64,000 bases of DNA from Rhizobium sp. Q54 (lineage in GTDB: Bacteria > Pseudomonadota > Alphaproteobacteria > Micropepsales > Micropepsaceae): NCBI GenBank assembly GCA_945860165.1, contig CAMAPL010000003.1:62001-126000 (forward strand), written 5' to 3'. Position numbers and translations under genes: made by a program. The notes beneath the pieces are model-generated. The model was not told the DNA's origin, ran no database searches, and saw nothing but the letters and a program-made list of their open reading frames with translations. Below are positions 38,450 through 47,506 of the stretch, one piece after another. The first letter of the stretch is position 1, and each line of letters begins with the position of its first letter.

Positions 38450-39373
38450 ATGACCGAACCCGGCCTCTCTTTCGGACAAAAACTGCGTTATGGCGCCGAG
38501 GCCGCGGCGTTCTTTGTCTTGATGGCGATGTTTCGCGTCATCGGGTTGGAAGCGGCGACGGCGCTGGGCGGCTTCATCGGCCGCAATATCTTTGTACACC
38601 TGCCCCCCGATCGCACCGCCCGCCGCAATCTGCTGGCGGCCTTTCCGGAAAAATCCGATGCGGAGCGCGGCACCATCCGCATGGCGATGTGGGACAATCT
38701 TGGCCGTGTGGTGGCGGAGTATCCGCATCTGGAAAAGTTCTCGCCCTTCGGCGACGATCCGCGCATCACTTTAACAGCCCTCACCGCCGATCCCCCGGAA
38801 TCCTACAAGGGACAGGCACTGATGTTTCTATCGGGGCATTTCGCCAACTGGGAAATGTTGCCGATCCTAGGCGAACAGTATGGCCTGCACGGCGCTACTG
38901 TGGTGCGGCCACCCAACAATCCCTATATCGCCGCCTGGATCGCGCGCCAGCGCGCCATCAACGGACCCAGCAGCCTGCTGGCCAAGCACAGCGCCGCGCG
39001 CCGCATGATGACGCAACTACGCGGCGGTAAGGCACTCTACATGCTGGTCGACCAGAAGCTGCGGGAAGGTATCGCCGTGCCTTTTTTCGGCCGCGACGCC
39101 ATGACAACCCCCGCCCCCGCCGCCCTGGCCCTGAAGCTGGGCACGCGCATCCTGCTGGCCGCCAACCAGCGTACCAGTGGCGCACGCTTCCATGTCACCG
39201 TCATGCCGGGACCGGATTTTGCGCCCAGCGGCGATGAGGCCCGCGACGTCCACGCACTGACCGTAGCCATCACCGCCCGTATCGAGGAGATGGTGCGCGC
39301 CGACCCCAGCCAATGGCTGTGGATTCACAATCGCTGGCCTACTGCGCGTGACATCGCGCTGACGCGCGTCTAA
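38450..39373 (+). CDS. Lipid A acyltransferase (LpxL/HtrB family)
   Basis: This 307-residue inner-membrane acyltransferase contains the catalytic HX4E motif as LSGHFANWEM and the usual MWDNLGRVVAEYPHLEKF and YMLVDQKLREGIAVPFFGRDAMTTPAPAAL segments. Such enzymes add secondary acyl chains to Kdo2-lipid IVA. It directly follows lpxK, which supports the lipid A assignment. Which position it acylates is not decidable from the sequence. Confidence 0.92.
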   Translation: MTEPGLSFGQKLRYGAEAAAFFVLMAMFRVIGLEAATALGGFIGRNIFVHLPPDRTARRNLLAAFPEKSDAERGTIRMAMWDNLGRVVAEYPHLEKFSPFGDDPRITLTALTADPPESYKGQALMFLSGHFANWEMLPILGEQYGLHGATVVRPPNNPYIAAWIARQRAINGPSSLLAKHSAARRMMTQLRGGKALYMLVDQKLREGIAVPFFGRDAMTTPAPAALALKLGTRILLAANQRTSGARFHVTVMPGPDFAPSGDEARDVHALTVAITARIEEMVRADPSQWLWIHNRWPTARDIALTRV

Positions 39374-39384
39374 ACAGGTCTGCC

Positions 39385-40062
39385 ATGAGCACGCGCCAGC
39401 GCATTCTCGATCAATTGTTCTTCGGCCGCGATCCGCTGAAGGATTTCCCCGCCCATCGCTTTCCCACCGACCTGCAGGGCTGGCATTCGCAGCATCCCTA
39501 CCTGACCCTCGCCATTGTGGAAACGCGGCCCGCCATCGTGGTCGAGATCGGAGTTTGGAAGGGCGCGTCGGTGGTCACGATGGCCAAGGAAATGCAGCGC
39601 CAGAAGCTGGATGCGGTGGTGATCGCCGTCGACACATGGCTGGGCTCCAGCGAACATTACATGTGGGAGAAGTTCATCCCCGACCTGGATTTCGAATTCG
39701 GCTACCCCCGCCTCTATCACAAATTCGCCGCCAATATCTGCAACGAGGGCTTGCAGGATATTGTCGTGCCGCTGCCGCTGGACAGTATCAACGGCTTTCA
39801 GTTGCTCAAGGAAAATGGCATCCGCCCCGACGTGCTGCATATCGATGCCGGGCACGATTACATGTCGGTGATGGGCGATCTCAAGGCCTGGTGGCCGCAG
39901 CTCAATCCTGGCGGCGTCCTGGTCGGAGACGATTATTTCAAGAGCTGGCTCGGCAAGGGAAAATGGCCGGAAGTGCGCCAGGCTTTCGACGAATTCTTCG
40001 CCGCCACGCCGCACACAAAATTCGAGAGCGGCGACGGCAAGTGTTACGTGGGTAAACCCTAA
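39385..40062 (+). CDS. Class I SAM-dependent methyltransferase, Methyltransf_24-like
   Basis: This 225-residue protein has VEIGVWKGASVVTMAKEM as SAM loop, then VIAVDTWLG and LHIDAGHDYMSVMGDLKAWWPQLNPGGVLVGDDY, the pattern of the CmcI/Methyltransf_24 group. It begins 11 bases after the lipid A acyltransferase, so it may modify a surface glycan or lipid. That link is inference from position. The substrate is unknown. Confidence 0.78.
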   Translation: MSTRQRILDQLFFGRDPLKDFPAHRFPTDLQGWHSQHPYLTLAIVETRPAIVVEIGVWKGASVVTMAKEMQRQKLDAVVIAVDTWLGSSEHYMWEKFIPDLDFEFGYPRLYHKFAANICNEGLQDIVVPLPLDSINGFQLLKENGIRPDVLHIDAGHDYMSVMGDLKAWWPQLNPGGVLVGDDYFKSWLGKGKWPEVRQAFDEFFAATPHTKFESGDGKCYVGKP

Positions 40063-40898
40063 AGCGGGTCGGGCTTGGATTTTCGCGTCGAGCGTGACGG
40101 ATCGAGCCGAACCTGAAACCAGTTCATCGCCCAGTGCAGATGCGGTCCGGTGGCCCGGCCCGTGGCGCCGATAAGCCCGATGCGCTGGCCGCGCTTCACC
40201 CGGTCGCCCGCCGCCACCAGCCTCTGGCTTTGATGCAGATAGGCGGTGGAGACGCCCTGACCGTGATCGATCAGCGTGATGCCGCCACTGAGATAATGAT
40301 CGGCTGAAAGGCTGATCACGCCATCGGCGGGCGCGCGGATCGGCGTTCCAGTCGGCGCCGCCATGTCCACCCCGTAATGCTGCGACATGGGAATGCTGTT
40401 ATTGATGCGCTGGCTGCCAAACACGCCGCTTTCGCGGCCCGTCGCGGGCCAGTCCAGGCCCGAAAGAAAATCGCCACCCGCCGTGTCGGCCAGCCGCGCC
40501 AGATAGATGTCTTCCGCCTCTTTGGCGAGCCGGGCTTTGACTTCGGGCGGCGGGGTCACGGTGTTCTGCGGCAAGCCATCAACACGCTGAATGTCATATA
40601 CGCGCATGCTGGGCGTGAAGGATCGGCTGTCGCCGCCGCCATCGGGATAGCGCACGGTCACAACGGACGCATTGGTCTGATTGGGCGCAAAACCGAAGGC
40701 AAAACGCCCATCGGCCAGTATGCGCAGCGGCCGTCCGTCCAGCGCCGCCAGCGAACCGGGCGGCGCGCTGCCCATCGCCAGACTGCCCTGCTCCATCGAA
40801 CCGGCGACGGAAAAACGCACCGGATTTTCTGCTTGCGCCCTGGCGGGCGCCGCGGCCAGGCAAAGCGATGCGCCGACAAAAAACCGGCGCTGCATCAT
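40059..40898 (-). CDS. M23 family metallopeptidase (LytM domain), Tat-like signal
   Basis: This is a 279-residue exported cell-wall hydrolase or regulator. The N-terminus MMQRRFFVGASLCLAAAPARAQ is a signal peptide with a twin-arginine-like RRFF. The LytM zinc motifs are QHYGVDMAAP (His and Asp) and GPHLHWAM (HxH), so catalysis should be possible. The ATG overlaps the DUF2093 stop (ATGA). The xseA-DUF2093-M23 order is conserved in alphaproteobacteria. Confidence 0.93.
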   Translation of the reverse strand: MMQRRFFVGASLCLAAAPARAQAENPVRFSVAGSMEQGSLAMGSAPPGSLAALDGRPLRILADGRFAFGFAPNQTNASVVTVRYPDGGGDSRSFTPSMRVYDIQRVDGLPQNTVTPPPEVKARLAKEAEDIYLARLADTAGGDFLSGLDWPATGRESGVFGSQRINNSIPMSQHYGVDMAAPTGTPIRAPADGVISLSADHYLSGGITLIDHGQGVSTAYLHQSQRLVAAGDRVKRGQRIGLIGATGRATGPHLHWAMNWFQVRLDPSRSTRKSKPDPL

Positions 40899-41113
40899 TT
40901 CGGCGCCAAGCTTTTTTCCAGCGCCCGAGCCGTGGAGACATCCGAGCTGGCATAGGCTTCCTGCAGGTCCACGCTCCAGTAGCGCAAGGCGTCCAGCGGG
41001 ATCTGGGTGCCGGTCACGGCGCAGACGACATGGCCGCCCGGCGTGAGGATTTCATACTCGCCGTCGAGATAGCGAAGCTTCGCCTCGCCCTTGTCGCGTT
41101 CCATGATGTTCAT
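40895..41113 (-). CDS. DUF2093 family protein
   Basis: This 72-residue protein contains AKLRYLDGEYEILTPGGHVVCAVTGTQIPLDALRYWSVDLQEAY, the full DUF2093 domain. The family is restricted largely to alphaproteobacteria and has no known function. It sits between xseA and the M23 peptidase gene and overlaps the latter. Confidence 0.88.
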   Translation of the reverse strand: MNIMERDKGEAKLRYLDGEYEILTPGGHVVCAVTGTQIPLDALRYWSVDLQEAYASSDVSTARALEKSLAPK

Positions 41114-41137
41114 GCCGCCAGATTAACGTACCCGGCC

Positions 41138-42547
41138 TCAGAAAAGCGAGCCCTGATCCACACCCCGCTTCTTTTTTGTCGCAGGCTTCGGCTTTCCATC
41201 GCCCTCCCCGGCCACGGCCGCCACATCGCCGTCCACGAAGGTCAGCCGCAGTGCTTCACCGGACAGGATGGAATCAGCGCGCCTGCGCACACTTCCATCC
41301 TCACCGCGCACCAGCGCAAAGCCGCGTTCTAGCACCGATTTGTGCGAAACACTGTCCAGCAGGCGGAGCATACCATCCAGCTTGCGGCGCTTCTCGGTCA
41401 ACCGCGTGCGCTGCGCCCGCAAGGCGCGTTCGCCCAGCGCCGCCGCCCGTTCGGCACAGACCATCATCCGGTCCCGCAGCATCCGGTCACGCAGCTGTGC
41501 CGCCGCCTTGCTGAAACGGACGCGATGGATCTGCGAATTGCGGCGCAGGGCATGGGCAAGCTTATCGCCAGCAAGGTCCAGCCGCTGACGCGGTCCGGCG
41601 AACAGACTTTCGGCGCGCGGCAGCACGCGCACCAGCTGCGCCAGATGCCGCCGCCGGTCTCCCATGCTTTTGGAGAAGCACCGTAACACCCGGCGCTCGA
41701 AATCCAGGGTCTGGGCCAGCAGCTCGGTGCGCACCGGCACCGCCAGTTCGACGGCGGCGGTTGGCGTCGGCGCGCGCATGTCAGCGGCGAAGTCGATCAG
41801 CGTGGTGTCGGTTTCATGCCCCACCGCAGAAATCAGCGGAATGGCGCTGGCGGCGGCGGCACGCACCACCGCCTCGTCATTGAATGCCATCAGGTCTTCG
41901 ACCGAGCCGCCGCCCCGCGCCACGATAAGCAGGTCGGGGCGCGGCAGGCGCTTGCCGTCAAAGGCGTTGAATCCGGCAATGGCGGCGGCGATCTCCGCTG
42001 CCGCCTTCTCGCCCTGCACCGCCACCGGCCATAACAGCACCCGGCGGGGAAACCGCGCATCCAGCCGGTGCATGATGTCGCTGATCACCGCCCCGGTCGG
42101 CGAGGTGATCACGCCGATCACCTCCGGCAGGAAGGGAAGCTTTTTCTTGCGGCTGGCGTCGAACAAGCCCTCGGCGGCCAGCATTTTGCGCCGCGCCTCC
42201 AGCATGGCCATCAGCGCGCCCAGCCCCGCCAGTTCCACCTGCTCGACGATGATCTGGTAGCGCGAGGTGCCGCCATAGGTGGACAGCTTGCCGGTGCAGA
42301 TCACTTCCAGCCCGGCTTCGAGCTTGACCCGCAATTTTGCAGCGACGCCGCGCCAGATCACCGCATTCAGGACCGATTTGTCGTCCTTGAGGTCGAAATA
42401 AACATGGCCCGAGGAATGAAATTTCAGGCCGGAAATCTCACCCCGCACCCGCACCAGGCCAAACTGGTCTTCCACCGCGCGCTTGAGCGCGTTGGACAGT
42501 TCGGTGACCGAAAGTTCGGGCAGGTTGGAAATTGCTGTCTCGGGCAT
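41138..42547 (-). CDS. xseA: Exodeoxyribonuclease VII large subunit
   Basis: This is the 469-residue catalytic subunit of exonuclease VII, which degrades single-stranded DNA from both ends. The N-terminal OB domain has [24 protein letters not shown], and the nuclease core has [30 protein letters not shown] and [28 protein letters not shown]-like residues near 265. The coiled-coil C-terminal half (about 290-430) is rich in Arg and Leu. Its small subunit xseB is at 62849. purD diverges 43 bases away. Confidence 0.96.
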   Translation of the reverse strand: [469 protein letters not shown]

Positions 42548-42590
42548 GGGCTTATGATACAGGGTGGCAGCGAAAAATGGCGAGGCGGCT

Positions 42591-43883
42591 GTGAAAGTTT
42601 TGTTGGTGGGTTCCGGGGGCCGCGAACATGCGCTGGCCTGGGCGCTTTGCGCCAGCCCCTTGCTGACAAAACTCTACTGTACCCCCGGCAATGCCGGCAT
42701 CGCCCAGGTCGCAGACTGCGTGCCGATAGCCGCCACCGACTTTGCCGGGTTGACGAAATTCGCGCAGGAAGCCCGAATCGATTTCGCGGTCATCGGCGCC
42801 GATGCACAGCTGGTCGGCGGCTTGTGGGATGTGCTGGAAGCCGCCGGCATCCGCGCCCTGGGACCGTCCAAGGCCGCCGCCGTGCTGGAAGGCTCCAAGG
42901 GCTTTGTCAAAGACCTATGCATTGAGGCAGGCATTCCTACCGCCGCCTATCAGCGCTTCAGCACTCCTGCGCCCGCCAAGGTTTTCGCCGCCACGCTGGG
43001 GTATCCGGTTGTGATCAAGGCCGACGGCTTGGCCGCCGGCAAAGGCGTAATCATCGCTGCCAACAGGGGCGAAACCGACAAGGCTATCGATTTCATGTTC
43101 GAGGGCGGCTTTGGCGAAAGCGGTCATGAAATCGTGGTCGAGGAATTCATGGAAGGCGAAGAGGCCAGCTTTTTCGCCCTCAGCGACGGCACCAACGTCA
43201 TCCCGCTGGCCGGCGCCCAGGATCACAAACGCGTTGGTGACGGCGATACCGGTCCCAATACCGGCGGCATGGGCGCCTATTCGCCCGCGCCGGTGCTGAC
43301 GCAAGATCTTGAAAAAATCGCGATGGAGAAATTCATCAAGCCCACCGTCGCGGCTTTCGCGGCCAAGGGGCGGCCCTATATGGGTGCGCTCTATCTCGGC
43401 CTGATGATCACCAGAACCGGCCCCAAGCTGGTGGAATACAATTGCCGCTTCGGCGATCCGGAATGCCAGGTGCTGATGCCGCGCCTGAAAAGCGATCTTC
43501 TGGCCGCACTGCTGGCGGCGCGGGACGGCACGCTGCAACCGCTGGAATGGCGTGACGAGGTGGCATTGACGGTGGTGATGGCGTCGAAGGGCTATCCCGG
43601 CGCCACTGAGAAAGGCCATGTCATCCACGGCCTCGACGCGGCGGCCAAGGTGCCAGGCGTCACCATCTTTCATGCCGGAACCGAGAAACGCGGCAACGAT
43701 ATCGTCGCCGTCGGCGGCCGGGTGCTGAACGTCACCGCAATCGGCAAAGACGTGGCGGAGGCACAAGCGCGGGCCTACCAGGCCGTGGACCTCATCACCT
43801 GGAACGGGGCGTTCGTCCGCAGGGACATAGGCTGGCGCGCGCTGAAACGCTCAGTTTCGGGGCGTCCCTGCAACCTGCCTTAA
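42591..43883 (+). CDS. purD: Phosphoribosylamine-glycine ligase
   Basis: This 430-residue ATP-grasp enzyme joins phosphoribosylamine and glycine in de novo purine synthesis. The N-terminus KVLLVGSGGREHALAWAL is standard; further motifs are VIKADGLAAGKGVIIA, GTNVIPLAGAQDHKRVGDGDTGPNTGGMGAY and YNCRFGDPECQVLMPRL (metal ligands). GTG 42591 with a GCGAGG ribosome site is preferred over GTG 42564, because the family begins at this Lys-Val-Leu strand. Confidence 0.96.
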   Translation: MKVLLVGSGGREHALAWALCASPLLTKLYCTPGNAGIAQVADCVPIAATDFAGLTKFAQEARIDFAVIGADAQLVGGLWDVLEAAGIRALGPSKAAAVLEGSKGFVKDLCIEAGIPTAAYQRFSTPAPAKVFAATLGYPVVIKADGLAAGKGVIIAANRGETDKAIDFMFEGGFGESGHEIVVEEFMEGEEASFFALSDGTNVIPLAGAQDHKRVGDGDTGPNTGGMGAYSPAPVLTQDLEKIAMEKFIKPTVAAFAAKGRPYMGALYLGLMITRTGPKLVEYNCRFGDPECQVLMPRLKSDLLAALLAARDGTLQPLEWRDEVALTVVMASKGYPGATEKGHVIHGLDAAAKVPGVTIFHAGTEKRGNDIVAVGGRVLNVTAIGKDVAEAQARAYQAVDLITWNGAFVRRDIGWRALKRSVSGRPCNLP

Positions 43884-43997
43884 GCCTTCCTTCACGCTTG
43901 TGGCCGTTTCCAGCCAAAGCGTTGTTAACTTGCCCGCGGTAACATCCGCGCCACAAAACAGGCAGGCCGGTATGGTGGGGAGTATCGCCCAGTTAAA

Positions 43998-45387
43998 ATG
44001 CAGCGCAGCCGATGCGCCCCAGCGGACCAGCGGTTGCGCGGTGCTTTCGCGCTGGCCGAGCGCGCCGTGCAGATCGGCTATTGGCGCTACGACCTGATCC
44101 AGCGCACCCATTTCTGGTCGCCCGGGATGTATGCGCTGATGGGCATCGCCCCCTCGATCACGCCCGACATCGCATGGCTGCGTGAGTATCTGTCCGTTCC
44201 AGAACAGGTCCATGTCGCGCAGGTGTTCGGCGAAGCCATGCGCACGCGCGATCCCTTCTTCTACCACCTGCGCGAAATCACCCTGGGACCGCTCCTGCCG
44301 GACGCCATCGCCCAGATCATCGACGCCCAGGGAGAAGTGCGGCTGGACGAGGACGGCAACCCGGTCGCGCTGGTCGCCATCTACCAGAACGTCACAAGGA
44401 AGCTTCACGAAAAAGAAGCCAACGAGATCTCCCAGGAACAATGCCGGGCGATGACGCGCGAAGCCGCCGACATCATCATCTTCTATACAGTGAAGGGCGA
44501 AATCCTCTTCGCCTCCGAAGCACTGGAACGCCTGCTGGGCCGCACGGTTGACGAGATAGAGCGCGGCGGCTTCCTCAACATCGTCCATCCCGACGACCTA
44601 GCGGAAACCCGCGAGGTCAGCACCGTTCCGGCGCTGGGCAAAAACCTGACCGCGACCTATCGCGTGAAGCACAAGGACGGCCATTATCTGTGGCTGGAAG
44701 TCGTCACCCGCGCCATTTACGACGACGCCACCGGCAAGGTGCGAAACATCGTCAGCGTCTAGCGCGGCATCTCCACTCGCAAGGCACATGAACTAGAAAT
44801 CGAGTCGGCGCAGGAACACCCCGAGGCCACCAACAAGACCAAGTCCGCATTCCTGGCCAATATGAGCCACGAACTGCGCACGCCGTTCAATGCCATCATC
44901 GGCTTCAGCGAGTTGATGCGCGAGCAGCCATTCGGTCCGCTGGGCAATGCGCGCTATGCCGAATATACCGGCCTGATCCACAATTCCGGCAAGCATCTGC
45001 TCGACCTGATCACCGACATGCTCGACATGGCCATGATCGAGGCCGGTAAATTGGAGCTGTAGCCCGAACGCGTGGACCTAGGCGAAACGGTGGATGATTT
45101 CCTGCGCGTCCTCAAGGACCAGGCGTTGAATGGCTGCGTTGTGCTGTCGTGCGAACAAAAGGGTCGCCTCACCTTTCATGCCGACCGCCGCGCGGTGAAA
45201 CAGCTGCTGCCGAACCTTTTTTCCAATGCGGTGAAGTTCACGCCGCCCGATTGCAAGGTGGTGGTTTCAACCTAGAAAGCGCGGGGCCGTGCCCATCTCG
45301 CGGTGCGCGATGCAGAGCGAATTGGGCAAGGGAACCACGGTTGTGGTGGATTGCATGCTGGCGCAGAAGGCCAGGGCCAAGACCTGA
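43998..45387 (+). pseudogene. PAS-domain sensor histidine kinase, decayed
   Basis: Two PAS domains (GYWRYDL... and SEALERLLGRTVDEI... with KHKDGHYLWLEVVTRAIYDD) lead into a HisKA domain (FLANMSHELRTPFNAIIGFSELM, with the phosphorylatable His). Three in-frame TAG codons (44760, 45060, 45273) interrupt it, each continuing in the same frame. Then the ATPase domain breaks off just after HLAVRD and resumes in another frame near its end (SELGKGTTVVVDC to TGA 45387), so the nucleotide-binding core is deleted. No kinase activity is possible as read. The first ORF of about 255 codons could still make a PAS-only protein. Confidence 0.9.
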
Positions 45388-45424
45388 GTTGACAGCCCCC
45401 CCAAGAGGCGGGCAATCAACCCGG

Positions 45425-46045
45425 ATGTTGCTGTGGGCTGGCTTTGTTTCCATTCTGTTGGGACTTCTGGCGCTGGTGATCGACCGGCCGCTGACGCATT
45501 TCATCTATGACCATGTCAACGCCCGCGCCCACAAGGCGCTGGACTGCGTCACCCATTATGCCAAGGCGGGTCACTGGCTGGCAGCGGCTGTGCTGGCGCT
45601 GATCGTCGCCGCGGCCATGCGCCATTTCAACGTCCTTCCAGACCAAGTCGCCCAGCTGATCAATTACAGCTTAGCCTTCATCGCTAGCCTCACACTGGGC
45701 AGCACCATCCTGCACGTGATCAAGCTCGTGATCGGCCGTCGCCGCCCGCGCGACGACATGGAGATGGGTCTTTACGGTTTCATGCCGCTGGCTTTCAATT
45801 CCGATTACAACAGCTTTCCCAGCGGCCATGCTTTGACCATCTGCTGCGTGGCGGTGATCTTCACTTGTGTCTGGCCGATGTGGTGGCCGCTCTGGTTCGG
45901 TATCGCCGCCGCGCTGGCGGTGACGCGGGCATTATTGACAGCGCATTTCCTCAGCGATGTGCTGATCGGCGCGGGCATCGGCCTGATCGCGGCGCGCGAA
46001 GTGCTGCTGCTGGGTTTCCCCGGCTTTACACCGGGCTGGTTCTAA
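45425..46045 (+). CDS. PAP2 family phosphatase
   Basis: This 206-residue membrane phosphatase has about six helices and all three PAP2 motifs: KLVIGRRRPR (C1), PSGHA (C2) and RALLTAHFLSDVLIG (C3, His and Asp). Such enzymes dephosphorylate undecaprenyl pyrophosphate, phosphatidic acid or lipid A. ATG 45425 gives a natural N-terminal helix; the open frame upstream runs back through the kinase pseudogene. Confidence 0.9.
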   Translation: MLLWAGFVSILLGLLALVIDRPLTHFIYDHVNARAHKALDCVTHYAKAGHWLAAAVLALIVAAAMRHFNVLPDQVAQLINYSLAFIASLTLGSTILHVIKLVIGRRRPRDDMEMGLYGFMPLAFNSDYNSFPSGHALTICCVAVIFTCVWPMWWPLWFGIAAALAVTRALLTAHFLSDVLIGAGIGLIAAREVLLLGFPGFTPGWF

Positions 46046-46077
46046 TTTTCTCCCGACTCCCCACCGCAAACAATGAT

Positions 46078-46208
46078 GTCATTCCCGGCGAGCCGCGCGC
46101 GACAGCGCGAGGCGAGGGAAGGTTACCTAGGTGGATAACCCGGACCAAGTTTCATGCCTGGGCCCCCTTCCCTCGCGCTCAGTGCCGTTCGCGCTCGCCG
46201 GGGATGAC
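46078..46208 (+). repeat. Nested palindromic repeat element, copy 2
   Basis: This 131-bp element is bounded by near-perfect 16-base inverted repeats (GTCATTCCCGGCGAGC and GCTCGCCGGGGATGAC, one mismatch). Inside are a second inverted pair, GCGAGGGAAGG and CCTTCCCTCGC. The ends match those of copy 1 at 19039-19170 and the internal GGGAAGG arm is shared, while the middle differs. It occupies the 179-base gap between the PAP2 gene and tadA, both of which end here. Confidence 0.8.
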
Positions 46209-46224
46209 AAAGGAGCTTGCCGAA

Positions 46225-46680
46225 TCATCTTCGCCGAGCGCGGAAGAAGTCTTTCAGAATTTCGCCGGCCTCAAATGCATGCGGCTCTGTCTGCATCACC
46301 GCCGGACGGTGGTGACAAGTCGGCTGTTCGAAAAAGCGCGGGCCGTGCAGCACCGCGCCGCCCTTGGGATCGCAGGCGGCGAAGACCAGGCGCGCGATCC
46401 GCGCCATCGCCATCGCCCCCGCGCACATGGCGCAAGGCTCCAGGCTGACATACAGGGTGGTGCCGATAAGGCGTTCGTTGCTCAGCGCCAGCGCCCCGGC
46501 CCGCATCACCAGCATCTCGGCATGGGCGGTGGGGTCCTTGCGTTCCTGGATACGGTTGCCATCGCGGGCCAGCACCGTTCCGTCCGGCGCCAGCAGCACC
46601 GCGCCCACCGGAACTTCGCCGCGCAGGGCGGCGGACTTCGCTTCTTCCAGCGCCAATGCTATGGCTTCGGCATCATTCAT
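46225..46680 (-). CDS. tadA: tRNA-specific adenosine deaminase
   Basis: This 151-residue zinc deaminase converts A34 to inosine in tRNA-Arg(ACG). The zinc and catalytic motifs are TAHAEMLVMR (His and the proton-shuttle Glu) and LEPCAMCAGAM (two Cys ligands), with VPVGAVLL upstream. The C-terminal LKDFFRARR tail is typical. It diverges from rluB with an 17-base gap between starts. Confidence 0.95.
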   Translation of the reverse strand: MNDAEAIALALEEAKSAALRGEVPVGAVLLAPDGTVLARDGNRIQERKDPTAHAEMLVMRAGALALSNERLIGTTLYVSLEPCAMCAGAMAMARIARLVFAACDPKGGAVLHGPRFFEQPTCHHRPAVMQTEPHAFEAGEILKDFFRARRR

Positions 46681-46697
46681 GGCCTGAGGAGTTAGCC

Positions 46698-47468
46698 TTG
46701 CCCGCCGAGAAAAAGCCAGCCACCCACGAAGGCGACCGCATCGCCAAAGTGATCGCCCGAGCCGGCATCTGTTCGCGGCGGGACGCGGAAAAGCTGATCC
46801 AGGAAGGGCGGGTGAAGCTGGACGGCGTTGTCGTCACCTCGCCGGCCCTGAATGTGACGCAAAACAATGTCGTGCAGGTGGATGAAAAGCCCCTGCTCCA
46901 GCCCGAAGCCGCGCGCATGTGGCGCTATCACAAGCCCGGCGGGCTGGTCACCACCCACAAGGATGAAAAGGGGCGGCCCACCGTCTTCGCTAACCTGCCC
47001 AAGAATCTGGGGCGCGTGGTGTCGGTGGGACGGCTGGATTTCAACAGCGAAGGCCTATTGCTGCTGACCAATGACGGCGAGATCGCGCGGCGCATGGAAG
47101 TTCCTTCGTCGGGCTGGACGCGGGTCTACCGCGCCCGCCTGTTCGGCAAGGTGACCCAGGCCGATCTCGACAAGCTGGCCACCGGCATCACCATCGATGG
47201 CGTGAAATACGGTCCCATCGTCGCGGATATCGAGCGCAGCAAGGGCGTCTATAGCTGGGCCACCGTGTCGCTGAAGGAAGGCAAGAATCGCGAAATCAAG
47301 CGGGTGATGGAGCGGCTGGGCCTGAAGGTCGCCCGTCTTATCCGAACCGGCTATGGCCCGTTCCAGCTCGGCCAGTTGATCGAAGGCCAGCTGGAGGAAA
47401 TTCCGGCCCGTCTGTGGCGGGAAAAGCTGGGAATCGGCCGCAAAAAACGTACTGACCGTGACGACTGA
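46698..47468 (+). CDS. rluB: 23S rRNA pseudouridine synthase B family
   Basis: This 256-residue enzyme has an N-terminal S4 RNA-binding domain (IAKVIARAGICSRRDAEKLIQEGRV) and a RluB/RsuA-type catalytic domain with GRLDFNSEGLLLLTNDG, which contains the nucleophilic Asp. The start is TTG at 46698, because GAGGAG lies six bases upstream. An ATG at 46656 would overlap the divergent tadA start. RluB modifies U2605 of 23S rRNA in E. coli; RluE/RluF-like substrates cannot be excluded. Confidence 0.92.
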   Translation: MPAEKKPATHEGDRIAKVIARAGICSRRDAEKLIQEGRVKLDGVVVTSPALNVTQNNVVQVDEKPLLQPEAARMWRYHKPGGLVTTHKDEKGRPTVFANLPKNLGRVVSVGRLDFNSEGLLLLTNDGEIARRMEVPSSGWTRVYRARLFGKVTQADLDKLATGITIDGVKYGPIVADIERSKGVYSWATVSLKEGKNREIKRVMERLGLKVARLIRTGYGPFQLGQLIEGQLEEIPARLWREKLGIGRKKRTDRDD

Positions 47469-47506
47469 AAGCTGCTAGAAGCCGCGCTCAGACTGGGAGA
47501 CGCGCC

